The position numbers were made by a program, and so were the translations under genes. Under the pieces are notes generated by a model. The model saw only the letters and a program-made list of their open reading frames with translations, did no database searches and had not been told where the DNA came from. A DNA stretch of 31,971 nucleotides from a virus, in the IMG/VR virus record IMGVR_UViG_3300023296_000032, positions 1 through 31,971 of that record; one strand, written 5' to 3'. This document shows, piece after piece, positions 1-6,571 of this stretch. Each line of letters opens with the position of its first letter. Positions within the stretch are counted from its first letter, which is position 1.

Positions 1-11
1 ACTAATCTATT

Positions 12-125
12 ATGAAAAGTAAAATACTACTTATAATTTTTTTGTGTCTAACTTCCTGTAAGAGTCTAGACTTTAATCCAACAACAACTATACTTAAACA
101 TATAATAACTAGCAAGGATAAATAA
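12..125 (+). CDS. Tiny predicted lipoprotein (37 aa)
   Basis: The frame encodes 37 residues: a lysine-containing N-terminus, a hydrophobic stretch (ILLIIFLCL) and a lipobox-like LTSC with the candidate lipidated cysteine at residue 16. The mature part would be only about 22 residues. An in-frame stop lies at 3-5, so the ATG at 12 is the first possible start. Its stop overlaps the next ATG by one base (TAATG), which suggests coupling. Small phage lipoproteins are sometimes outer-membrane spanins or superinfection-exclusion proteins. Nothing here decides between these, and the lysis genes are in the other arm. Confidence 0.5.
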   Translation: MKSKILLIIFLCLTSCKSLDFNPTTTILKHIITSKDK

Positions 126-307
126 TGTTTGAATGGAAACACCCAGATTATTATACTAAAATAAAAAAAGATTTCCATAAGGAAGCAAGGAGAGAGGAAG
201 CAGAATTAAAAGAATCCTATAGAGAATCTCTTAAACAAACTAAAGAAAGAAAAGACTTGACAAATAATAATAAATATGATAGGGATAATCATAATGAAAA
301 AATATAA
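125..307 (+). CDS. Hypothetical charged helical protein (60 aa)
   Basis: The 60 residues are almost all charged or polar (many K, E, R, N) and probably form one long helix. I do not recognise a family. The start overlaps the stop of the preceding lipoprotein gene (TAATG), and the 3' end overlaps the following gene by 14 bases when that gene starts at 294. It is typical of small early phage genes of unknown role. Confidence 0.55.
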   Translation: MFEWKHPDYYTKIKKDFHKEARREEAELKESYRESLKQTKERKDLTNNNKYDRDNHNEKI

Positions 308-497
308 AGTTAGAGTATTTGGAATGGGCATAGATGCTAAAGCATTAATACCTTTTCCCTGTGAGCCAACCTTAGATATGATTGAGAATGTTGTAGCTGA
401 GTATTTAAATGAAGGGCTAATGAAAGTAGAGTATGACACCTTCCATATAAGAAATAGATATACAATAACTTACGAGGAAATTCAATCTGAATTATAA
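294..497 (+). CDS. Hypothetical protein (67 aa)
   Basis: I chose the ATG at 294 (MKKYKVRVFGMG) because AGGG lies at 281-284 with a suitable spacer. A start at 276 in the same frame would have no ribosome site. The product alternates short beta-like stretches (YKVRVFGM, MKVEYDTFHI, RYTITYEEI) with one helix (LDMIENVVAEYLNEG), giving a small alpha/beta protein with no recognised family. Its 3' end probably overlaps the true beginning of the primase frame. Confidence 0.6.
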   Translation: MKKYKVRVFGMGIDAKALIPFPCEPTLDMIENVVAEYLNEGLMKVEYDTFHIRNRYTITYEEIQSEL

Positions 498-552
498 ACA
501 ACAGCTAGAAGTAATAGAGGGACTATTCATTCCACCAGATACAGCTATCAGA

Positions 553-1281
553 ATGGATTGTCCTTTCTGTCATGGTAAGAATACCCTATCAGTAGATACA
601 GCTTCCAATAATATAAATTGGTTTTGCTTTCATGCTGCCTGTAAAGCTAAAGGTAAGTATACAGGTGAGAAAGATATGAATTATGTAAACTCAACATTCA
701 ATACTAATAATAAAACAAATGATGTACACTTTGCGATACCAGATAGTTTTACAACTGTATATTCAGATGACAAAGCAATGAAGTATCTACATAAGAATAA
801 TTGTTGGGAAGCATGGAGTTTAGGTAGAGCCACAATTAAATTTGATGTTGCACAGAACAGGGTAGTATTCTGCGTTAAAGATCCAAAAACAGATGAGATT
901 GTAGGTGCAGTAGGTAGAGGATTAACTTCCAGAGTATACCCTAAATGGTATATGTATGGTAACAAAGATGTACCATTTTCTTGTGGTCTATTGGAACATA
1001 AGGAAGCTATCCTTGTAGAAGATTGTGCCTCTGCTTGTGCAGTATCTAATGTATTAACAGGTATAGCTTTGATGGGTACATCATTAAAAGAATCTCATAA
1101 GAAACACTTGACACAGTACAAGAAATTGTATATAGGTTTAGATAGAGATGCAACAATAAAATCATTTGATATTGCTAATGAATTAAAATCTTATGGTGTT
1201 AAGAACGTTCATGTTAAAGTATTAGAAGATGATTTAAAATATTACAAAACAAACGAAATAAAGGATATGTTTAATGACTGA
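553..1281 (+). CDS. DNA primase, zinc-binding plus TOPRIM (T7 gp4 N-terminal-like)
   Basis: It should synthesise RNA primers for lagging-strand DNA synthesis. Counting from the ATG at 553, a zinc module is formed by C3, C6, C25 and C30, followed by a TOPRIM fold: E156 in AILVEDCASA and a DxD pair at D197/D199 in YIGLDRDA, matching the metal-binding acidic residues of T7-type primases. The usual EG after the first motif is ED here. There is no fused helicase: the helicase is a separate gene downstream. The ATG at 553 has no ribosome site and sits only three codons before the zinc motif. The frame is open back to 469, and the upstream residues look like a genuine N-terminus, so the real start may be a non-ATG codon near 487 (CTG, with GAGGA at 474-478). 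The end overlaps the next ATG. Confidence 0.88.
   Translation: MDCPFCHGKNTLSVDTASNNINWFCFHAACKAKGKYTGEKDMNYVNSTFNTNNKTNDVHFAIPDSFTTVYSDDKAMKYLHKNNCWEAWSLGRATIKFDVAQNRVVFCVKDPKTDEIVGAVGRGLTSRVYPKWYMYGNKDVPFSCGLLEHKEAILVEDCASACAVSNVLTGIALMGTSLKESHKKHLTQYKKLYIGLDRDATIKSFDIANELKSYGVKNVHVKVLEDDLKYYKTNEIKDMFND
1108..1136 (+). promoter_or_regulatory. Candidate internal sigma70-type promoter
   Basis: A perfect TTGACA (1108-1113) is followed after 17 bases by TATAGG (1131-1136). The 11-mer AACACTTGACA at 1103-1113 is identical to the one around the stronger promoter at 6519. It lies inside the primase coding region and could drive the small gene at 1274 and the winged-helix gene at 1452. The -10 box is weak, so this is only a candidate. 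Confidence 0.3.
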
Positions 1282-1432
1282 TAAGATGATGCAAGAAATA
1301 GTAGATGACTGGAGAGAGTGGAGATATGATATTATAGAATTAAATACTGCTACATGGACACAGAGAGATGAGCATAAACTTAATGCTATAACAGTTATAT
1401 TAGAAGAACAATTAAAATTACAGAAAGAGTAA
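1274..1432 (+). CDS. Small protein sharing a C-terminal motif with the next gene (52 aa)
   Basis: The ATG at 1274 lies 8 bases inside the primase gene. The product is acidic and aromatic in its first half (DDWREWRYDIIEL) and ends with an amphipathic helix, DEHKLNAITVILEEQLKLQ. The next gene ends with nearly the same helix, so the two look like a shared or duplicated C-terminal module, possibly for interaction. No family is recognised. Confidence 0.55.
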   Translation: MTDKMMQEIVDDWREWRYDIIELNTATWTQRDEHKLNAITVILEEQLKLQKE

Positions 1433-1451
1433 TAAAAAATGGAGGATTATA

Positions 1452-1862
1452 ATGCAAGATGAATTTATGTTTAAAAATAAATATCCATATAAAGCAGGGC
1501 ATCGAGGGCATAGAAACTCAATAACAAGTGCAGAAGATACTGATAAAAGATTAAGCAGATTACATAAGCAAATATTAACTGAGTTATATAAAAACCCAGA
1601 AGGATTAATTGGTTCTGAATTATCTAACATTTTAAATGTTAACTTATTAACAATTAGACCTAGAACTACTGAACTTAAATTACAGGGTGTAATAGTTGAT
1701 ACCGAAAAAAATAGAAATAATGAGGGAGGAAAACCTGAATCAATATATAAGTTAAGATCAGAAACTTTACTAGAGGAGTTTGATATAAATGTATCAGAGC
1801 ATAAACTTAATGCAATAACAAATATGTTAGAAGAACAATTAGAATTACAAACAAAGGAGTAG
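1452..1862 (+). CDS. Winged-helix DNA-binding protein (136 aa)
   Basis: Residues about 33-95 read as a winged helix-turn-helix: RLHKQILTELYKNPEG, then GSELSNILNVNLLTIRPRTT as the helix-turn-helix and LKLQGVIVDTEKNRN..GGKPESIYKL as the wing. It is therefore probably a DNA-binding regulator or replication accessory protein. The C-terminal helix SEHKLNAITNMLEEQLELQ matches the end of the gene before it. A good ribosome site (GGAGG, 1441-1445) precedes the ATG. The regulatory target is unknown. Confidence 0.7.
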   Translation: MQDEFMFKNKYPYKAGHRGHRNSITSAEDTDKRLSRLHKQILTELYKNPEGLIGSELSNILNVNLLTIRPRTTELKLQGVIVDTEKNRNNEGGKPESIYKLRSETLLEEFDINVSEHKLNAITNMLEEQLELQTKE

Positions 1863-1869
1863 AAAACAA

Positions 1870-2130
1870 ATGGATGATATATATTTAAATACTTTTAGTA
1901 ATGATCTAAAAGATAGTATTAAAAAAAGGTTAGACAAAGATGGCAGAGGGTATAATGATTTGGAAGAAACAATAGATAGATTGACTACACAAAAAGAATA
2001 CCTACAAGAGCAATTAAGAAAAGCAGGAACAGAAATTAAAGAATTAAAAGATGATAATAAAAAATTATCCAGACAAATCGAGGATAATAATAATCTTGTA
2101 GGGAAATTAAGAGATAAGGCATTAATATGA
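1870..2130 (+). CDS. Small coiled-coil protein (86 aa)
   Basis: After a short N-terminus (MDDIYLNTFSNDLKDSIKKR), residues about 30-80 form a heptad-rich coiled coil (LEETIDRLTTQKEYLQEQL and onward). There is no transmembrane segment and no catalytic motif. It starts 7 bases after the winged-helix gene and overlaps the next gene by ATGA. An oligomerisation or scaffold role is all that can be inferred. Confidence 0.6.
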   Translation: MDDIYLNTFSNDLKDSIKKRLDKDGRGYNDLEETIDRLTTQKEYLQEQLRKAGTEIKELKDDNKKLSRQIEDNNNLVGKLRDKALI

Positions 2131-2408
2131 AATGCTTTTTAATTATATCACACGAAGAAGAAATAGATACCCCTGATGGAGGTGAGCCTACTGAGTGGAT
2201 TACTGTTAGGAATATGATTCATTTTAAATCCTTTGCAAAAGCACTAATTTATTTACAAGAAAATATATGTGATGGGGATACTCGTAAGCTTATGAATCTT
2301 AAGACACTAAGTGCCTATAAAAAAGAATGTCGAATCTCTTGTTTTCCTACTGTCTGGAAAAAAGAAGTAGAAAAACAGGTTGATATATGGGAGGAAAAAT
2401 ATAGATGA
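2127..2408 (+). CDS. Hypothetical protein, paralog of its downstream neighbour (93 aa)
   Basis: It begins MKCFLIISHEEE and contains IHFKSFAKALIYLQENI. The next gene begins MKCLFVSLHDEE and contains ISFKSKKNLLNYLQKNI. The order and spacing of these blocks agree, so the two are tandem duplicates that have diverged. Both junctions are ATGA overlaps. The function is unknown. Confidence 0.6.
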   Translation: MKCFLIISHEEEIDTPDGGEPTEWITVRNMIHFKSFAKALIYLQENICDGDTRKLMNLKTLSAYKKECRISCFPTVWKKEVEKQVDIWEEKYR

Positions 2409-2710
2409 AATGTTTGTTTGTGTCTTTGCATGACGAGGAAGATGATGGTGATGAGGAGTATATATATGATAAAACTTTTACCACTAAGGCATCCCTTATA
2501 TCTTTTAAATCTAAAAAAAATTTATTAAACTACTTACAAAAAAATATTAGTTATTCAAAGGGTAGCAAAGTAGTAGATTTTAAATCTATTAAAAAATATT
2601 TGGATGAGTGGGGTCACTGTATGTGGGTACTCCCATATAAAGATTTACAATGGGCAATATCTAATTTTAGACTTACAAAAATTAATATTAATATAAAGGA
2701 AACAGCATGA
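2405..2710 (+). CDS. Hypothetical protein, paralog of its upstream neighbour (101 aa)
   Basis: This is the second member of the pair. It shares the MKC(F/L) start, the acidic loop after the first strand (HDEEDDGDEEY) and the FKS...YLQ(E/K)NI block with the 2127 gene. Its C-terminus is aromatic-rich (HCMWVLPYKDLQWAI). It overlaps both neighbours by ATGA and leads directly into the helicase gene, so it is probably co-translated with the replication genes. No family is recognised. Confidence 0.6.
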   Translation: MKCLFVSLHDEEDDGDEEYIYDKTFTTKASLISFKSKKNLLNYLQKNISYSKGSKVVDFKSIKKYLDEWGHCMWVLPYKDLQWAISNFRLTKININIKETA

Positions 2711-3921
2711 TTGAAAAACAAATAATAAAACTAATGCTTAATAAAGATTTTTATACAGAGTATAAAGGTAGGGTATCTCGTAATGTATTTCAAGGTAGCT
2801 TCGGCTCCTTGTATGATACAGTACAGAAAGCACATGATAAGTATGATGCTAATATAAGTATTGATGAGTTGTACTCCTTACATACTACAGTATTTAATCC
2901 TGCATTAACACGGGCAGCCAAAGAACAATTCCATGAATTACTTGAGGACATAAAAGAAACACAGGAACCTTCTAAACAAATAGCAGATGATATTATAAAA
3001 ATATTAATTGAAAGAGATGTTGCACAGAAGATAGCAATAGAAGCTACTGAAATATTTAATGGTAAACCTGCAGACTTTAATTTTATTACTAATCTTATAG
3101 AAAAGCATAAGACAGGATTACCTGCACAAAAACTAGATGCAGTAACAAACGACATTACTAAACTACTTGAGGAGTTAAATGTTGTTAGTAAGTGGCAATT
3201 TAATATCACTATACTTAAAACTCACATAGGTGGAATTGGTCCAGGAAATTTAATGATAGCATTTGCTAGACCAGAGGTAGGTAAGACAGCATTCTGGGTT
3301 AGTCTTGTAGCAGCACCCTATGGATTTGCTGAACAGGGTGCAAAGGTACACGCATTTATTAATGAGGAACCTGCAGTGCGTACACAGATGAGAGCCATTA
3401 GTTCTTTTACTGGTCTTAACAAAGAGCAGATTACTGAAAATGTTCCTGCAGCTAGGGAAGAATGGATTAAAATAAAAGATAATATTACTATGATTGATAC
3501 TGTTGATTGGTCTATGGACGATATAGATAGTCACTGTGAAAAACATAAACCAGATATAATTATTATAGACCAATTAGATAAAGTAAATGTAAGTGGTACA
3601 TTTGCAAGAACAGACGAGAAGTTACGAGCCATCTATACAAGTGCAAGAGAGATAGCAAAGAGAAGAAATTGTGTAGTCATTGCTATATCACAAGCATCAG
3701 CAGATGCAGATAATAAAGATCATATAACTTTTACTATGATGGAAAATTCTAAAACAGGCAAAGCAGCTGAAGCAGATTTAATTATTGGCATTGGTGGTAA
3801 TACTTCTATTGATCCAGGCAATACTGATAGAGTATTAAATGTTAGTAAGAATAAAATAACAGGGTGGCATGGGAGTCCACACTGTGTGTTAAATAGATAC
3901 ATAAGTAGATTTATAGGATAA
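2707..3921 (+). CDS. Replicative DNA helicase, RecA-fold DnaB-like (404 aa)
   Basis: It is expected to unwind DNA at the phage fork as a hexameric ATPase. The N-terminal ~150 residues are helical, like the DnaB N-terminal domain. The ATPase core has a Walker A-like ARPEVGKT (A187-T194), where the usual first glycine is alanine but GKT is intact. A Walker B-like DIIIIDQLD follows with D288, and then a C-terminal RecA region (VVIAISQASADADNK, a motif-H3-like segment; KTGKAAEADLIIGIG). It is not fused to the primase. It overlaps the upstream gene by ATGA and is followed 12 bases later by the polymerase. Confidence 0.88.
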   Translation: MIEKQIIKLMLNKDFYTEYKGRVSRNVFQGSFGSLYDTVQKAHDKYDANISIDELYSLHTTVFNPALTRAAKEQFHELLEDIKETQEPSKQIADDIIKILIERDVAQKIAIEATEIFNGKPADFNFITNLIEKHKTGLPAQKLDAVTNDITKLLEELNVVSKWQFNITILKTHIGGIGPGNLMIAFARPEVGKTAFWVSLVAAPYGFAEQGAKVHAFINEEPAVRTQMRAISSFTGLNKEQITENVPAAREEWIKIKDNITMIDTVDWSMDDIDSHCEKHKPDIIIIDQLDKVNVSGTFARTDEKLRAIYTSAREIAKRRNCVVIAISQASADADNKDHITFTMMENSKTGKAAEADLIIGIGGNTSIDPGNTDRVLNVSKNKITGWHGSPHCVLNRYISRFIG

Positions 3922-3933
3922 CAGAAAGGTAAT

Positions 3934-5976
3934 ATGATAACAACAGTAGACGTAGAAACTTCGTACCAAAAAACAGCTTCAGGTGGCTTTGATCCATCAC
4001 CATTTAATCCTAGTAACATATTAGTTAGTGTAGGAATTAATGATGAATACTATTTCACTAATCATAGTGAGAGAGTTGATGTTGGTTGTCACAAAAAGAT
4101 ACAAAAAATATTAGATAAAACTAAATTATTAATAGGACATAACATTAAGTTTGATTTAAGTTGGCTACTTGAGGCAGGATTTACGTATACAGGTAATGTA
4201 TATGACACTATGATAGCAGAGTATGTATTAAATCGTGGTGTTAGGGATAGTTTAACACTATTAATGTGCTGTAAGCGTAGAAATTTAGATGCTAAAGATG
4301 ATGCAGTAAAAGAATATATGGATCTAGGTGTATCCTTTGAGAATATCCCTGAAGAAATTGTAGAAAAATATGGTAGAGTTGATGTGGCTATTACTAGACA
4401 ACTGTTTGATGCACAGATGGTAGACTTAAGATCCGATAAGCATAAAGGTTTATTAAAAACAATTAAAGTTATGAATGAATTTTTAATAGTGCTTACTGAT
4501 ATGGAACGTAATGGTATTAATATAAACTTAGAAGACCTTGCACAAGTAGAAAAAGAATACCGAGCAGAGTTTGCATATTTAAAACAGAAGATAGATAAGA
4601 TTGTCTACAATAAAATGGGTGATACTAAAATTAATCTGGGTAGTCCAGAACAATTGTCATGGTTAATATATTCTAGAAAGCCTACAGATAAAAATGAATG
4701 GGCTAAGATATTTAATACAGGTGTGGATAAGTTTACAAAGAAAAATAAAAAGAGACCTAAGTTTTCTTTCTCAAGGTTTAGAACTTTAGTAGCTAATAAT
4801 TCTGAGCCTATACATAGAACTATGGCTAGTAGATGTTTACATTGTACAGGTAAGGGTGTAACTTTAAAAATTAAAGTTGACGGCACACCTTATAAAAAAT
4901 ATAGTAAGTGTGAGGATTGCCATGGAGAAGGTATTATATACTCTAACATGGCTAAACTTGCAGGGTTTAATCAAAGACCTAGAAATGTATATGATATAGC
5001 TGACTCTGGATTTAAAACAGATAGAATAACCTTAAGTAAAATTGCAACAGAAGCAGAGGGAGAGTTCAGGGAGTTTATTGATTCTATAATTAGACACAAC
5101 GCTATCTCTACATACCTAAATACTTTTGTAGAAGGTATACAGAACTTTACAAATGCTAATGGATTATTACATCCTAAGTTTATGCAAGCTGTAACAGCAA
5201 CAGGTAGACTATCAAGTAGAGATCCTAACTTTCAAAATCAACCTAGAGGTACTACCTTTCCTATTCGTAAAGTTATACAATCTAGATTTGAAGGTGGTCA
5301 GATTCTTGAGGTAGACTTTGCACAACTAGAGTTTAGAACTGCAGTATTTCTTGCACAAGATAAACAAGGTATGGAAGATATAAAAAATAAAATAGATGTA
5401 CATAAATTTACTGCTGACATCATAGGTGTATCACGACAAGATGCAAAGGCACACACGTTTAAACCTTTGTATGGAGGCACAACAGGTACAGAAGATGAGA
5501 AGAAGTATTATAAAACATTTGCGGAAAAGTATAAAGATATAACTAAATGGCATGAGGAATTACAAAGTCAAGCTATAAATTTTAAAAGGATAATATTACC
5601 TACGGGTAGAGAATATTCATTTCCATATGCAGAACGTATGCCTTGGGGTGGGTCTAGTTATTCTACTCAAATAAAAAATTACCCAGTACAAGGATTTGCA
5701 ACTGCAGATATTGTACCTTTAGCATGTATAAAAATATATAAGCTAATGAAAGAGCAGAAGGTAAAGAGTTTACTTATTAACACAGTTCACGATTCTATTG
5801 TGGCTGATGTCTATCCTGGAGAAGAAGCTGTAATGAGTAAAATATTTGACCAGGGTACAGCATCCGTAATACCTGCATTGAAAGAGTATTATGGAATAAA
5901 CTTTAATGTTCCACTTGACACAGAGATCAAAATGGGATATGATTGGTTAAATATGAAGGAGATAACTAATGACTAA
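3934..5976 (+). CDS. Family A DNA polymerase with 3'-5' exonuclease and zinc insertion
   Basis: The replicative polymerase. Exonuclease motifs: Exo I D6/E8 (TVDVETS), Exo II H69-N70...D74 (LIGHNIKFD) and Exo III Y146...D150 (YGRVD), so proofreading should be active. Polymerase motif A has D461 (EVDFAQLEFR). Motif B is R501...K505...F509...Y513-G514. Motif C has H619-D620 (NTVHDSIV). F509 aligns with F762 of E. coli Pol I. Between the thumb motif INLGSPEQL (233-241) and SGFKTDRITLSKIA (358-371) lies about 110 residues of extra sequence with a pair of CxxCxGxG motifs (C301/C304 and C326/C329), as in the DnaJ zinc domain. It is preceded by a basic stretch (KFTKKNKKRPK). AAAGG precedes the ATG, and the end overlaps the next gene by 8 bases. 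Confidence 0.95.
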   Translation: MITTVDVETSYQKTASGGFDPSPFNPSNILVSVGINDEYYFTNHSERVDVGCHKKIQKILDKTKLLIGHNIKFDLSWLLEAGFTYTGNVYDTMIAEYVLNRGVRDSLTLLMCCKRRNLDAKDDAVKEYMDLGVSFENIPEEIVEKYGRVDVAITRQLFDAQMVDLRSDKHKGLLKTIKVMNEFLIVLTDMERNGININLEDLAQVEKEYRAEFAYLKQKIDKIVYNKMGDTKINLGSPEQLSWLIYSRKPTDKNEWAKIFNTGVDKFTKKNKKRPKFSFSRFRTLVANNSEPIHRTMASRCLHCTGKGVTLKIKVDGTPYKKYSKCEDCHGEGIIYSNMAKLAGFNQRPRNVYDIADSGFKTDRITLSKIATEAEGEFREFIDSIIRHNAISTYLNTFVEGIQNFTNANGLLHPKFMQAVTATGRLSSRDPNFQNQPRGTTFPIRKVIQSRFEGGQILEVDFAQLEFRTAVFLAQDKQGMEDIKNKIDVHKFTADIIGVSRQDAKAHTFKPLYGGTTGTEDEKKYYKTFAEKYKDITKWHEELQSQAINFKRIILPTGREYSFPYAERMPWGGSSYSTQIKNYPVQGFATADIVPLACIKIYKLMKEQKVKSLLINTVHDSIVADVYPGEEAVMSKIFDQGTASVIPALKEYYGINFNVPLDTEIKMGYDWLNMKEITND

Positions 5977-6190
5977 GACTAATATAGTACTAAGAGTAGT
6001 AGGGTATACGTATAGTAAACCCTCAATAACAGTTGAGTTAGATATGAGTAATAGGAATGAGGCTTTAAGTATAGCCGATAAACTTAATGACATAGCTAAA
6101 GCAAAAGGCGAAGACACTACAATATATTTCGTAGAAACTATTGATATACCAGAGTATAATAAAGATAGTGATGACGAGATACCATTTTAA
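5969..6190 (+). CDS. Small protein with SSB-like acidic C-terminal tail (73 aa)
   Basis: The 73 residues read as a strand-helix-strand (VLRVVGYTYSKPSITVEL; NEALSIADKLNDIAKAK; TTIYFVETI), followed by a tail ending DSDDEIPF. Bacterial single-stranded DNA-binding proteins end in a similar peptide (DDDIPF in E. coli) that recruits partner proteins. The protein is too short for a standard OB-fold SSB. It may be a minimal SSB-like protein or one that only mimics the tail. It overlaps the polymerase gene by 8 bases, which supports a role at the fork. Confidence 0.65.
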   Translation: MTKTNIVLRVVGYTYSKPSITVELDMSNRNEALSIADKLNDIAKAKGEDTTIYFVETIDIPEYNKDSDDEIPF

Positions 6191-6213
6191 TAATAACTAA
6201 CCAAGGATACAAT

Positions 6214-6435
6214 ATGAATACACCCTTACTAGACAAAGAGTTGTGGGAAGAATACGGTAATGATGAGCAAGAAGAAGCTTATGATATGCTACAAAGTTTA
6301 AAGTCCCAACATAATGGAGATCCTACAATGTTATATATAAATGAAAATGAAGAACTACAAAGTTACTTAATGTGGTTTGCTCGCACCGAAAACTTAACGT
6401 GTGAGATTACAGAGGGAGTTACTAGAGTATGCTAG
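6214..6435 (+). CDS. Hypothetical acidic protein (73 aa)
   Basis: A small, strongly acidic protein (LWEEYGNDEQEEAYDMLQSL) with a short C-terminal beta-like part (LTCEITEGVTRVC). AAGGA lies just upstream of the ATG. No family is recognised. Its stop overlaps the start of a 28-codon membrane peptide gene. Confidence 0.55.
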   Translation: MNTPLLDKELWEEYGNDEQEEAYDMLQSLKSQHNGDPTMLYINENEELQSYLMWFARTENLTCEITEGVTRVC

Positions 6436-6515
6436 AGGTGTTACTGGGTGTGGGTTTTATAGTGTTAATTTTACTATTTGTGTGTGATGTGTTTTATCCA
6501 CCTTATAAAAAATAA
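6429..6515 (+). CDS. Putative single-pass membrane peptide (28 aa)
   Basis: The ATG at 6429 overlaps the end of the preceding gene by 7 bases. The peptide is essentially one hydrophobic helix (VLLGVGFIVLILLFV) followed by CDVFYPPYKK. It ends just before the strong promoter at 6519. Such micro-proteins are common in phages, but coding status cannot be proven from one sequence. Confidence 0.4.
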   Translation: MLEVLLGVGFIVLILLFVCDVFYPPYKK

Positions 6516-6518
6516 CAC

Positions 6519-6547
6519 TTGACAAACATACTAAAATGTGGTATAAG
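6519..6547 (+). promoter_or_regulatory. Strong sigma70-type promoter
   Basis: TTGACA (6519-6524), a 17-base spacer and TATAAG (6542-6547) match the bacterial housekeeping promoter closely. It stands in one of the few intergenic spaces of the plus arm. Transcription would start about 6554, just before a very strong ribosome site (AAGGAGG, 6562-6568) and the ATG at 6572. It should drive the 282-aa protein, the nuclease and perhaps the rest of the arm with host RNA polymerase. Confidence 0.8.
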
Positions 6548-6571
6548 TAAATCAATCAACTAAGGAGGACT

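Noticed and set aside
257-289. TTGACA at 257-262 as a promoter for the 294 gene
   Set aside because: With a 17-base spacer the -10 would be TAGGGA. TATGAT is only 12 bases away and GATAAT is 21 away. No acceptable pair.
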